A stretch of DNA of 64,000 bases, taken from Mycolicibacterium komossense (GTDB taxonomy: Bacteria; Actinomycetota; Actinomycetes; Mycobacteriales; Mycobacteriaceae). A program made the translations under genes and the position numbers. The stretch lies in contig NZ_JACKTY010000033.1 of assembly GCF_025822605.1 (NCBI RefSeq), positions 310,509-374,508 of the forward strand, written 5' to 3'. Below are positions 49,365 through 58,115 of this stretch, piece by piece (position 1 is the stretch's first letter; each line of letters starts with the position of its first letter). A model generated the notes under the pieces. That model searched no databases, was not told the DNA's origin, and was given only the letters and a program-made list of their open reading frames with translations.

Positions 49365-51383
49365 ATGACATTGGACAGCACTGTTCTGAGTAGTTCGGGA
49401 ACTGGTGACGGTATCCGCTATCCGCTTGATCCGCTGTCCGGCTCGGAAATCGAGTCGGCGGCACGGATCATCACGGAGTCCGAATATGGCACTCCGACAA
49501 TGAAGTTCGTGATGATTCACCTGGCGGAGCCCGAGAAGACGCCGTCGCTCACGTTCGACCCGTCCATCCCGGTGCCCCGGCAGGCGTTCGCCACGATGTA
49601 CGACGGTGCCGCCAAGATGGTCTACGAAGCGACAGTCGACATCGTCGCCGGTGTCATCGAGTCGTGGCAGCCTGTCCCCGGCCGGTTTCCGTCGTATCTG
49701 GTCGAGCACATGACCGGCGTCGAGGAGAAGGTCCGTGCCGACCCCAGATGGCAGGAGGCGATGCGCAAACGCGGCGTCACCGATTTCGATCTCGCCATGG
49801 TCGATCCGTGGCCGGCCGGCTATTACGGCGCGCAGGATCATTACGACAACTCGGCACTGATCTGCCGCCCGCTGACCTTCATGCGGGCTGCGCGTTCGGA
49901 GCACGGCTATGCGCGTCCGGTGGAAGGCTTGATCGTCACCTTCGATCTCGACGCGATGGAGGTCATCGAGATCGAAGATCACGGTGTGGTGCCGTTGCCG
50001 CCGAAAAGTGGAAACTACGACCCTCGGTTCATGTTCGACGAGGACAACCGGCCGGCGTTCACCGAGTTCCGGGATGGCGTCAAACCGATCGAGATCACCC
50101 AGCCCGACGGGCCGAGCTTCACCGTCGACGGTTGGAATGTGCAGTGGCAGAAGTGGTCGCTGCGTATCGGTTTCAACCCGCGTGAAGGTGTCACCATCCA
50201 CGAGGTGAGCTACACCGACCGCGGAGAGACCCGGCCGATCCTCTACCGCGGCTCGCTCTCGGAGATGGTGGTGCCCTACGGTGACACCTCGCCGACGCAC
50301 TGGAACAAGAACGTGTTCGACATGGGTGAAGTGGGGATGGGGTTCTCCGCGAACCCGCTGACCCTGGGGTGTGACTGCTTGGGGGAGATCCACTACTTCG
50401 ACGGCACGGTCAACGACTCCAACGGTAATGCAGTGGTGATTCCCAATGCCATCTGCATGCACGAGGAGGACTACGGAATCTCCTGGAAGCACACGGATTT
50501 CCGTACCGATGAGGTGGAAGTACGGCGCTCGCGCCGGTTGGTCGTCTCGATGATCTGCACCGTCGGCAACTACGAGTACGGGTTCTTCTGGTACTTCTAC
50601 AACGACGCCTCGATCGAGGTCGAGGTGAAGCTCTCAGGTGTGCTCACCACGGGTGCGGTCGAGGAAGGAGAGCTGCCCCGTTGGGGCAAGCTGGTGGCGC
50701 CGGGCATCTACGGCCCGAATCACCAGCACTTCTTCAACTTCCGCCTCGACATGAGTGTCGACGGGGCGAAGAACAGTGTGTACGAGGTGGATTCGATTCC
50801 TGAGCCCGACCCGGAGCGGAACCCGCACAAGAATGCCTGGATCACCCAGGACACGCTGGTCGGATCGGAGGCCGTCGGAGCCAGGGACTGGAATTGGAAC
50901 ACCGGCCGGTACTGGAAGGTGACCAACCCGTCCAAGAAGAACGAGCTCGGCAGCCCGGTGGCCTACAAGCTGGTGCCCCGCGAGATCGTTCCGGTGATGG
51001 TGCAGGAAGGCTCATACATCTACGACCGGGCGAAGTTCGTCCAGCACAACCTGTGGGTGACCAAGTACGAGCCGGGTGAGAAGTTCGCCGCAGGCGACTA
51101 CATGTACCAGTCCGCGGACGCTCAGGGCTTGCCGGAGTTCATCGCCGACGACGCTCCGCTGGAGGACACCGACGTCGTGCTCTGGTACACGCTGGGTGCC
51201 CATCACATCGTCCGGCCCGAGGACTGGCCGGTGATGCCGTGCGCTTACGCCGGATTCCATCTGAAACCGATCGGATTCTTCGACGGGAACCCGGCACTCG
51301 ACATCCCGCCGACCCCGCCGAAGGCGTGCCACTCGGCGCATCACGCCGGTCTACCGGTGGCAACCAGGGCGCGGGAGTCCTAG
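49365..51383 (+). CDS. Copper-containing primary-amine oxidase
   Basis: Copper amine oxidase of 672 residues, which oxidises primary amines (such as tyramine, phenethylamine, histamine or methylamine) to aldehydes with release of NH3 and H2O2. The topaquinone precursor tyrosine is in VGNYEYGFFW (Tyr403). The catalytic base is probably Asp319 in VFDMGEVG. Copper ligands are HQH (His453, His455) and a C-terminal His in CAYAGFHLKP. Length and order fit the bacterial/yeast family; no signal peptide is seen, so it is probably cytoplasmic. It starts 3 bp after the permease gene. A hairpin plus T-run follows at 51420. Confidence 0.95.
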   Translation: MTLDSTVLSSSGTGDGIRYPLDPLSGSEIESAARIITESEYGTPTMKFVMIHLAEPEKTPSLTFDPSIPVPRQAFATMYDGAAKMVYEATVDIVAGVIESWQPVPGRFPSYLVEHMTGVEEKVRADPRWQEAMRKRGVTDFDLAMVDPWPAGYYGAQDHYDNSALICRPLTFMRAARSEHGYARPVEGLIVTFDLDAMEVIEIEDHGVVPLPPKSGNYDPRFMFDEDNRPAFTEFRDGVKPIEITQPDGPSFTVDGWNVQWQKWSLRIGFNPREGVTIHEVSYTDRGETRPILYRGSLSEMVVPYGDTSPTHWNKNVFDMGEVGMGFSANPLTLGCDCLGEIHYFDGTVNDSNGNAVVIPNAICMHEEDYGISWKHTDFRTDEVEVRRSRRLVVSMICTVGNYEYGFFWYFYNDASIEVEVKLSGVLTTGAVEEGELPRWGKLVAPGIYGPNHQHFFNFRLDMSVDGAKNSVYEVDSIPEPDPERNPHKNAWITQDTLVGSEAVGARDWNWNTGRYWKVTNPSKKNELGSPVAYKLVPREIVPVMVQEGSYIYDRAKFVQHNLWVTKYEPGEKFAAGDYMYQSADAQGLPEFIADDAPLEDTDVVLWYTLGAHHIVRPEDWPVMPCAYAGFHLKPIGFFDGNPALDIPPTPPKACHSAHHAGLPVATRARES

Positions 51384-51419
51384 CTGGTCCCAGCTCGACA
51401 CGTCTGCGCAAGGGGCGGC

Positions 51420-51440
51420 GGCGACAAGCCGTCGCCTTTT
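51420..51440 (+). terminator. Terminator-like hairpin after the amine oxidase gene
   Basis: GGCGAC (51420-51425), a five-base loop and GTCGCC (51431-51436), followed by TTTT. The stem is short but GC-rich and properly placed between the amine oxidase stop and the next gene. Confidence 0.55.
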
Positions 51441-51504
51441 GCTGCGTCGGGTAACCTTCGGGGCCTTGGCCTTGAGCGAACAGGGCCCCACCGAAAGAGG
51501 CCGG

Positions 51505-52812
51505 ATGGCTGTCTTGTCCACCGATCTGCGCACCCTCAGTTACGAGGCGTATCTCTACTTCTATCCGATGGTGACGATGGAGGTCACGCGGCTGCAGGTG
51601 GCCAACATGCCGGCCGGCACCGCCCCGGGCTCCGGTCCGCCGAACCGCTTTTCGCATATGCGTGCCTTCCCGGCCGCGGACTTCCGGGCCGTGGTGCGGC
51701 CGAACTTCGACACTCTCTATTCCAGCGCGTGGCTCGACCTGACCGCGGGACCGGTGAAACTCACCGCGCCGGACACCGACGACCGCTACTACATGCTGCC
51801 GCTACTCGACATGTGGACCGACGTCTTTGCCAACCCCGGCAAGCGCACCACCGGTACAGCGGCAGGCGAATGGGTGATCGTCGGGCCTGGTTACGACGGA
51901 ACGCTGCCCGCGGGTCTGCCCGTCATCGTGGCGCCGACTCCGCACGTGTGGATCATCGGGCGCACCCAGACCAACGGCGTCGCCGACTATCCGGCTGTGC
52001 ACGAGGTCCAGGACGGCTACGTCATCACGCCTCTTGGCGCAGAGCCCGACTACCACGTCGACCCGAATCGCGATATCAAGACCGAACCGGTGAAAATCGT
52101 CAACGGTATGGCCGCGCTCGAATTCTTGGGCTTCGCAGCCGAACTGCTGGCGGTCAACCCGCCGCATCAGACCGACTTCGACCAGCTGGCCCGGATCGCG
52201 CCACTGGGGATCGAAGCGGGTAAACCCTTCGACGCCGGGCGATTCAGTGCCGACCAGCAGGCCGAGATCGAGGCGGGAAAGGATGATGCCCTCGCCGCCA
52301 TGCTGTCGTCGCTGCCTACGCTGGGGACCAGCGCCAACGGCTGGACGATGATGACCAGCAACATCGGTGTCTACGGCAACGCCTACTTCGAGCGTGCCGT
52401 GGTGACATTGGTCGGTCTGGGCGCCAACCCGCCAGAAGACGCGGTTTACCCGCTACTCAACGTCGACGCCGACGGCGACCCGACCACCGGTGAGCACGAC
52501 TACGTCATCCACTTCGATGCCGACAAACTTCCGCCGGCATCCGCATTCTGGTCGGTGACGATGTACGACTCCGAGGGCTTCCAGGTCGTCAACGAGATAG
52601 ACCGCTTCGCGATCGGTGACCGCGACCCGCTGATCTACAACGCGGACGGTTCGCTGGATCTCTACCTGCAGCACAGCAACCCGGGCCCTGAGCGGCTGTC
52701 GAACTGGTTGCCGGCGCCGCAGGGCCCTCTCGGCGTGACGATGCGACTCTATGCGCCGCACAAGTCGGTGTTGGACGGACAGTGGGCGCCGCCGCCGGTA
52801 CGCAAGGCGTGA
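51505..52812 (+). CDS. DUF1254/DUF1214 domain protein
   Basis: Protein of 435 residues with an N-terminal DUF1254 (TLSYEAYLYFYPMVTMEVTR; RPNFDTLYSSAWLDL; YYMLPLLDMWTDVFANPGKR) and a C-terminal DUF1214 (ASAFWSVTMYDSEGFQV; DGSLDLYLQH). The pair of domains is widespread and its biochemical role is not established. There is no signal peptide or membrane helix. ATG 51505 follows AGAGG. It comes after a terminator-like hairpin, so it may have its own promoter; a link to amine oxidation is only positional. Confidence 0.88.
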   Translation: MAVLSTDLRTLSYEAYLYFYPMVTMEVTRLQVANMPAGTAPGSGPPNRFSHMRAFPAADFRAVVRPNFDTLYSSAWLDLTAGPVKLTAPDTDDRYYMLPLLDMWTDVFANPGKRTTGTAAGEWVIVGPGYDGTLPAGLPVIVAPTPHVWIIGRTQTNGVADYPAVHEVQDGYVITPLGAEPDYHVDPNRDIKTEPVKIVNGMAALEFLGFAAELLAVNPPHQTDFDQLARIAPLGIEAGKPFDAGRFSADQQAEIEAGKDDALAAMLSSLPTLGTSANGWTMMTSNIGVYGNAYFERAVVTLVGLGANPPEDAVYPLLNVDADGDPTTGEHDYVIHFDADKLPPASAFWSVTMYDSEGFQVVNEIDRFAIGDRDPLIYNADGSLDLYLQHSNPGPERLSNWLPAPQGPLGVTMRLYAPHKSVLDGQWAPPPVRKA

Positions 52813-52883
52813 GCGACGCCTGATCCCCGTTTTCGCCCCGAGGTCGGTCATGAGGCAGGATGAGAGCGGCCGTCCTGGTGATC

Positions 52884-52901
52884 GAGGAGTCTGAGGAGTC
52901 T
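52884..52901 (+). repeat. Tandem duplicated Shine-Dalgarno before pyrH
   Basis: GAGGAGTCT occurs twice in tandem (52884-52892 and 52893-52901), directly before the pyrH ATG at 52903. Each copy carries GAGGAG. The spacing from either copy to the start is not optimal (4 and 13 bases), so slippage here could tune PyrH translation. Confidence 0.6.
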
Positions 52902-52902
52902 G

Positions 52903-53646
52903 ATGGCGGAGCCGACCAGCATCCGGACCGCGACGAGTTTGCCGGGGTACACCCGGGTATTACTGAAACTCGGGGGTGAGATGTTCGGGGGAGGGCAGGT
53001 CGGCCTCGATCCGGACGTGGTGGCCTTGGTGGCCCGCCAAATCGCCGAGGTGGTGCGTGGTGGCGCGCAGATCGCCGTGGTGATCGGCGGGGGTAACTTC
53101 TTCCGCGGCGCCCAGTTGCAGCAACGCGGGATGGAACGCACCCGCTCGGATTACATGGGCATGCTCGGCACCGTGATGAACAGTCTTGCGCTGCAAGACT
53201 TTCTGGAGAAAGAGGGCATCCAGACCCGGGTGCAGACCGCCATCACCATGGGTCAGGTAGCCGAGCCGTACATCCCGCTGCGCGCCCGGCGGCACCTGGA
53301 GAAGGGGCGCGTGGTGATCTTCGGGGCAGGCATGGGCCTGCCGTACTTCTCGACCGACACCACCGCCGCGCAGCGGGCGCTGGAGATCGGCGCCGAGGTG
53401 GTGTTGATGGCCAAGGCTGTCGACGGGGTGTTCACCGACGACCCGAAGACCAATCCCGATGCCGAGTTGCTCACCGCGATCACTCACCGCGAGGTCCTCG
53501 AACGGGGGCTGCGGGTCGCCGATGCGACTGCCTTCAGTTTGTGTATGGACAACGGCATGCCGATCCTGGTGTTCAACCTGTTGACCGACGGGAATATCGC
53601 GCGGGCCGTCGCAGGTGAGAAGATCGGAACACTGGTCACCACCTGA
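52903..53646 (+). CDS. pyrH: Uridylate kinase (UMP kinase)
   Basis: UMP kinase of 247 residues that phosphorylates UMP to UDP; hexameric, allosterically controlled by GTP/UTP. Amino-acid-kinase motifs are visible: RVLLKLGGEMFGG, VVIGGGNFFRG, GMERTRSDYMGMLGTVMN, IFGAGMGLPYFSTDT and AKAVDGVFTDDP. It resumes the conserved backbone (pyrH-frr-cdsA) after the accessory island. It is preceded by a duplicated GAGGAGTCT. Confidence 0.97.
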   Translation: MAEPTSIRTATSLPGYTRVLLKLGGEMFGGGQVGLDPDVVALVARQIAEVVRGGAQIAVVIGGGNFFRGAQLQQRGMERTRSDYMGMLGTVMNSLALQDFLEKEGIQTRVQTAITMGQVAEPYIPLRARRHLEKGRVVIFGAGMGLPYFSTDTTAAQRALEIGAEVVLMAKAVDGVFTDDPKTNPDAELLTAITHREVLERGLRVADATAFSLCMDNGMPILVFNLLTDGNIARAVAGEKIGTLVTT

Positions 53647-53689
53647 CGGGGGTGTCAGAGCGAGTAAAGAGCGACGGGAGAAGAACACC

Positions 53690-54247
53690 GTGATCGACGA
53701 GGCTCTCTTCGAAGCCGAAGAGAAGATGGAAAAGGCCGTGTCGGTGGCACGTGACGATTTGTCGTCCATCCGCACCGGTAGGGCGAACCCGGGCATGTTC
53801 TCCCGCATCGTCATCGACTACTACGGCTCTGCGACTCCGATCACGCAGCTGTCGAGCATCAACGTCCCCGAGGCGCGCATGGTGGTCATCAAGCCCTACG
53901 AGCAGTCTCAGCTCGGCCCCATCGAGAACGCCATCCGTAACTCCGACCTCGGGGTCAACCCGTCCAACGACGGCAACATCATCCGGATCTCCATTCCGCA
54001 GCTGACCGAGGAGCGCCGCCGCGAACTGGCCAAACAAGCCAGGGGAAAGGGCGAGGACGCCAAGATCACGGTCCGCAACATCCGTCGCAAGGCGATGGAA
54101 GAGCTGTCCCGGATCAAGAAGGACGGCGAAGCAGGCGAGGACGAGGTCGGCCGGGCGGAGAAAGACCTCGACAAGACCACCTCGCAGTACGTGACGCAGA
54201 TCGATGAATTGGTCAAACACAAGGAAGGCGAGTTGCTCGAGGTCTGA
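53690..54247 (+). CDS. frr: Ribosome recycling factor
   Basis: RRF of 185 residues, which with EF-G splits post-termination ribosomes. Conserved stretches include DDLSSIRTGRANPGMFSRI, PITQLSSINVPEARMVVIKPYE, AIRNSDLGVNPSNDGN and IPQLTEERRRELAK. GTG 53690 gives the standard N-terminus (MIDEALFEAEEKMEKAV) after a GGGAGAAG ribosome site. It follows pyrH after 43 bp. Confidence 0.97.
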   Translation: MIDEALFEAEEKMEKAVSVARDDLSSIRTGRANPGMFSRIVIDYYGSATPITQLSSINVPEARMVVIKPYEQSQLGPIENAIRNSDLGVNPSNDGNIIRISIPQLTEERRRELAKQARGKGEDAKITVRNIRRKAMEELSRIKKDGEAGEDEVGRAEKDLDKTTSQYVTQIDELVKHKEGELLEV

Positions 54248-54277
54248 GGAAGAAGGCGAATCCACCCATCGCCCTCC

Positions 54278-55141
54278 GTGACCATCAAGCGACCCACCCC
54301 CGTGGCCGACACCGAGAAGAAGGCGTCGCGCGCAGGCCGTAACCTGCCCGCGGCCATTGCGGTCGGCGCATTCCTCGGCTTCGGCGTGATCGCCATCCTG
54401 GTCTTCGCGCCCCATCTGTGGATCCCAGTCGTCGCACTGGCGATCGCCGTGGCCACCCACGAGGTGGTACGCCGGCTACGCACCGCAGGTTTCGCGATTC
54501 CGGTCGTGCCATTGCTGGTGGGCGGGCAGGCGATGATCTGGCTGACCTGGCCGTTCGGTACAGCCGGCGCCCTGGGCGGGTTCGGGGGAACCGTCGTCGT
54601 CTGCATGATCTGGCGGCTGCTGTCCGGTGGTCTCAAAGACGCGCCGGTGAACTATCTGCGCGATGTGTCGACGACGGTCTTCCTGGCGGCCTGGATCCCA
54701 CTGTTCGGCGCATTCGGGGTGCTGCTGGTCTATCCCACCGACGGCGGCTGGCGGGTGCTGTGCCTGATGTTGGGTGTGGTGTTCTCCGATATCGGCGGCT
54801 ATGCGGCCGGAGTGTTGTTCGGCAAGCACCCGATGGTCCCGGCGATCAGCCCGAAGAAGTCCTGGGAAGGGTTTGCCGGGTCGTTGATCGCCGGCACCAC
54901 TGCAGCTGTGCTGGCGGTGACGTTCCTGCTGGACAAGCCACCGTGGGTCGGGGTTCCACTGGGCCTGATGCTGGTCGTTACCGGCACGCTGGGCGACCTG
55001 ATCGAATCTCAGGTCAAGCGCGATCTCGGGATCAAGGACATGGGCACGCTGCTACCCGGCCACGGCGGGATCATGGACCGTCTCGACTCGGTTCTGCCCT
55101 CGGCCGTCGCGACCTGGATCGTCCTGACGCTTCTGGCGTGA
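54278..55141 (+). CDS. cdsA: Phosphatidate cytidylyltransferase
   Basis: CDP-diacylglycerol synthase of 287 residues, an integral membrane enzyme making the precursor of phosphatidylinositol, cardiolipin and PIMs. Around eight membrane helices are predicted. The family signature is at the end: SDIGGYAAGVLFGKHPM, ISPKKSWEGFAGS, then KDMGTLLPGHGGIMDRLDS with the metal-binding Asp. GTG 54278. Its last 90 bp, including the signature, are overlapped by the 3' end of the opposite-strand EamA transporter gene. Confidence 0.95.
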   Translation: MTIKRPTPVADTEKKASRAGRNLPAAIAVGAFLGFGVIAILVFAPHLWIPVVALAIAVATHEVVRRLRTAGFAIPVVPLLVGGQAMIWLTWPFGTAGALGGFGGTVVVCMIWRLLSGGLKDAPVNYLRDVSTTVFLAAWIPLFGAFGVLLVYPTDGGWRVLCLMLGVVFSDIGGYAAGVLFGKHPMVPAISPKKSWEGFAGSLIAGTTAAVLAVTFLLDKPPWVGVPLGLMLVVTGTLGDLIESQVKRDLGIKDMGTLLPGHGGIMDRLDSVLPSAVATWIVLTLLA

Positions 55142-56014
55142 GGCTCGCGCGTTCAGCCAGCAGGCGAACGCTCCCAGCACCAGACCGACCCCGATGCCGA
55201 TATCGGGATGTTCACCCAACATCAGCCAGGACAGCACTCCCGCGACGGCGGGGATCAGACAGAACAACATCGCAACAGCGGCCGCGCCGTGTCGGTTGAT
55301 GGCGCGCACGTAGAGCGACACCCCGACACCGGCGTTGAGCAGCACCACGGCGGCCACCGCCAGCCCGGCCTTGAGGTGATCGTGGATCGCGAACGGCGTG
55401 AGGGTGGCGAGCACGGCCGCGGGGATGAGCGCCACGGTGTTCTGCACCGCGACCGACGCCCGGAAGTCGACGTCGGCGCAGAAGCGCTGCTGATACACCC
55501 CGCCGGCGGCGAGCCCGAGCAGCGCGACGAGCAGCAGCACGAACACCGGGTCGACGCCGTGTTCGTGAACCAGCCGGCTCGCGCAGGCCGCGAGCACCGC
55601 AGCGACGCCGAGTCCCAGCGCGAGAATTCGGGCTGGCCCCAGCCGCTCTCGCAGAAACAGTGCGCCCAGTACGGCGGTAGCGACCGGATTCATCGCGATG
55701 ACGACGGCGCACAGCACCGCGGGCGCCCCGCGCTGGACGGCCAAGTACAGGCAGCAGAACTGGACAGCTTGCATCAGCAGCCCGGTGACGGCCACATGCG
55801 CGAGCTTGCGACCGCGGGGCCATGGCACCCGACTGATGGCGGCCCAGGCGCCGAGCAGCAAGCCCGCCAACGAGAAACGGAACACCAGGACGGCCATCGG
55901 CGTCATGGCACCGACCGCGAGATTGCCGATCGGATAGCCCAGCGCATAGAAGAACGTCACTGCCGAGGCGGTCCGCAGGGGCATCCGGGTCAGCTGCATG
56001 ACGTCCATGCTCAC
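55052..56014 (-). CDS. EamA/DMT-family transporter
   Basis: Drug/metabolite transporter of 320 residues with ten predicted membrane helices in two EamA repeats (for example VLFRFSLAGLLLGAWAAI and AVVIAMNPVATAVLGALFLRERL; the second repeat ends SWLMLGEHPDIGIGVGLVLG). The final about 30 residues (rich in Arg, Asp, Gln) lie antisense to the conserved end of cdsA and are not typical of the family, suggesting loss of an earlier stop. The start is GTG 56014 or ATG 56008. It is divergent from a LysR-family gene that probably controls it; substrate unknown, possibly an amino acid or metabolite exporter. Confidence 0.87.
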   Translation of the reverse strand: MSMDVMQLTRMPLRTASAVTFFYALGYPIGNLAVGAMTPMAVLVFRFSLAGLLLGAWAAISRVPWPRGRKLAHVAVTGLLMQAVQFCCLYLAVQRGAPAVLCAVVIAMNPVATAVLGALFLRERLGPARILALGLGVAAVLAACASRLVHEHGVDPVFVLLLVALLGLAAGGVYQQRFCADVDFRASVAVQNTVALIPAAVLATLTPFAIHDHLKAGLAVAAVVLLNAGVGVSLYVRAINRHGAAAVAMLFCLIPAVAGVLSWLMLGEHPDIGIGVGLVLGAFACWLNARASRQKRQDDPGRDGRGQNRVETVHDPAVAG

Positions 56015-56050
56015 GTCCGTGCGCTGGTGCTGTCCAACGATTAACCGTCG

Positions 56051-56130
56051 GATCGATTGATCACGAAAGACGATCGATCGGCACGCACCGCGGCCCGATG
56101 AGCATGGAAATTGATCCCATCTGCTGATCA
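56051..56130. promoter_or_regulatory. Candidate LysR-type binding region between the divergent genes
   Basis: The 131-bp gap holds two inverted repeats: GATCGAT/ATCGATC (56051-56057, 56073-56079, 15-base spacer) and TGATC/GATCA (56112-56116, 56126-56130, 9-base spacer, the size of a LysR T-n11-A-type site). The second is next to the regulator start and would suit autoregulation. Confidence 0.45.
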
Positions 56131-56145
56131 GAGTATGTTGGCGCC

Positions 56146-57018
56146 GTGAGTCAGGTGCTGGACATCTCCCCGCTGCGCAGTGTGGTCGCGGTCGCGGACT
56201 GTGGTGGATTTCACCGTGCTGCCGCGGTTCTGCATCTGACCCAGTCGGCTGTCAGTCAACATGTGCGACGCATCGAGGCGGTGGTGGGCGCGCCGATCGT
56301 CGAGCGCTCCGGTCGCGGCATGGTGTTCACCGAACTCGGCCACCGAGTGGTGGTACACGCCAGGAAGATCCTGGCCGTCCATGACGGCGCGCTGGCCGAT
56401 CTCGGGGCTGCCGAGGAGAAAATGCTGCTGGTCGGTGCCACCGAGCACGGTGCCGACGTGATGCTGCCCGGCTTGACCGATGCGTTGGGCCAGCGGTTGC
56501 CCGAGTGGCGGATCAGGTTCCGCCTCGACCGAAATGTCGCGCTGGCCGGTGCCATCGAGCACGGCGCCATCGACCTGGCGGTGATGATCGACGGATCCGG
56601 CTGGGATCGCTCCCATGCTTCGGGAATGGTTGCGCTGAAATGGATTTCATCGCGCGGGTTGGCGTTGTCGGCAGCTGAGCCGCTGCCCGTGGTGATCTAC
56701 TCCGAGCCGTGCACTCTGCGTGAGCCGACATTCGCGGCGCTGGACAAACTCGGGACGGACTACCGGATCGTCACCGAGTGCTCGGATCTGTCGGGTCTGA
56801 TCTCAGCCGTGCGTTCCGGTCTCGGTGTTGCGTTGCTGCCGATGATCGGGCGGCTACCGGATGGGTTATGTCTGGCCGAAGGCCTACCCGCCGCCAACCG
56901 GGCGTCGGTTTTCGTCCGCGGTCGCAGCGGGGTGGACGATCAGGTGCTGGCCACCGTCGACGCTGCCGTCCGCGAAGTGCTCAACGCCGAAACGTCGGCC
57001 GAAAAGGTGTCCGCATGA
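56146..57018 (+). CDS. LysR-family transcriptional regulator (ArgP/LysG-like)
   Basis: LysR regulator of 290 residues. The N-terminal helix-turn-helix reads SVVAVADCGGFHRAAAVLHLTQSAVSQHVRRIEAVVG (positions about 11-47), followed by the periplasmic-binding-like effector domain (EEKMLLVGATEHGADVMLPGL onward). Such regulators often control a divergent exporter; here the divergent gene is an EamA transporter, with inverted repeats between. GTG 56146. Its TGA overlaps the rlmN ATG (ATGA), so rlmN translation is tied to it. Confidence 0.92.
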   Translation: MSQVLDISPLRSVVAVADCGGFHRAAAVLHLTQSAVSQHVRRIEAVVGAPIVERSGRGMVFTELGHRVVVHARKILAVHDGALADLGAAEEKMLLVGATEHGADVMLPGLTDALGQRLPEWRIRFRLDRNVALAGAIEHGAIDLAVMIDGSGWDRSHASGMVALKWISSRGLALSAAEPLPVVIYSEPCTLREPTFAALDKLGTDYRIVTECSDLSGLISAVRSGLGVALLPMIGRLPDGLCLAEGLPAANRASVFVRGRSGVDDQVLATVDAAVREVLNAETSAEKVSA

Positions 57019-58115
57019 AACAAGAGCTGGTTTTCGAAGCCCCGAAACGGGGCCTGCCGCCGCGGCACCTCGCCGACCTCGACGAGGTGGCCCGGTCCGC
57101 CGCGGTCATCGAGCTGGGGTTGCCGGCGTTCCGTGCCAAACAGCTGGCCAACCAGTACTACGGTCGGCTGATCGCCGACCCGGCCCTGATGACCGATCTG
57201 CCCGCTGCGGTGCGTGAGCAGGTCGCCGCCGCGCTGTTCCCGCCTTTGCTCACAGTCGCCCATCAGATCCAGTGTGATGCGGGGGAGACGCGAAAGACAT
57301 TGTGGCGTGCGATGGACGGCACGACGTTCGAATCGGTGATGATGCGCTACCCACAGCGCAACACCGTCTGCGTCTCGTCGCAGGCCGGCTGCGGTATGGC
57401 CTGCCCGTTCTGTGCGACCGGCCAGGGCGGGCTGACCCGCAATCTGTCGACGGCCGAGATCGTCGAACAGGTACGCACCACGGCGGCGGCACTGCGCGAC
57501 GATTTCGATGACCGGCTGTCGAACGTGGTGTTCATGGGCATGGGCGAACCGCTGGCCAACTACAACCGGGTGCTGGCCGCAGTCCGGCGGATCATCGAAC
57601 CGCCGCCGCACGGTTTCGGCATCTCGGCGCGATCGGTGACTGTGTCCACGGTCGGACTGGCCCCGGCGATCCGCAAGCTGGCCGACGAGCGACTCGGTGT
57701 CACGTTGGCACTGTCGCTGCACGCCCCCGACGACGAGCTGCGTAACACCCTGGTCCCGGTCAACAACCGATGGGATATCGCCGAAGTTCTCGACGCCGCC
57801 AGGTATTACGCCGACACCACCGGTCGGCGGGTGTCCGTGGAGTACGCCCTTATCCGCGACGTCAACGACCAGCCGTGGCGGGCGGACCTGCTGGGCAAGA
57901 AACTCCATGGCGCGTTCGGAGCCCTTGTGCACGTCAACCTGATCCCGCTGAACCCGACACCGGGCAGCGAGTGGGACGCCAGTCCCAAACCCGTGGAGCG
58001 GGAATTCGTCCGGCGCGTCAAGGCCAAGGGTGTGTCGTGCACGGTGCGGGATACGCGCGGGCGGGAGATCGCCGCCGCGTGCGGACAGCTGGCTGCCGAC
58101 GAAGGAGGCAGGTAG
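57015..58115 (+). CDS. rlmN: 23S rRNA (adenine-C2)-methyltransferase RlmN
   Basis: Radical-SAM methyltransferase of 366 residues that methylates A2503 of 23S rRNA and A37 of some tRNAs. The [4Fe-4S] motif is CGMACPFC; the methyl-accepting cysteine is in GVSCTVRDTRG near the C-terminus. VVFMGMGEPLANYNRVLAA and VTLALSLHAPDDELR are typical. The ATG overlaps the LysR-gene stop. The 3' end (29 bp coding AACGQLAA) is repeated after the stop at 58135-58163, where it also runs into a stop after a few codons, pointing to a terminal duplication. Confidence 0.96.
   Translation: MKQELVFEAPKRGLPPRHLADLDEVARSAAVIELGLPAFRAKQLANQYYGRLIADPALMTDLPAAVREQVAAALFPPLLTVAHQIQCDAGETRKTLWRAMDGTTFESVMMRYPQRNTVCVSSQAGCGMACPFCATGQGGLTRNLSTAEIVEQVRTTAAALRDDFDDRLSNVVFMGMGEPLANYNRVLAAVRRIIEPPPHGFGISARSVTVSTVGLAPAIRKLADERLGVTLALSLHAPDDELRNTLVPVNNRWDIAEVLDAARYYADTTGRRVSVEYALIRDVNDQPWRADLLGKKLHGAFGALVHVNLIPLNPTPGSEWDASPKPVEREFVRRVKAKGVSCTVRDTRGREIAAACGQLAADEGGR

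Noticed and set aside
48603..50492. Long minus-strand open frame opposite the permease and amine oxidase genes
   Set aside because: It spans two well-supported plus-strand genes and its translation (Asp, His, Arg and Val rich) has no domain; a GC-driven shadow.
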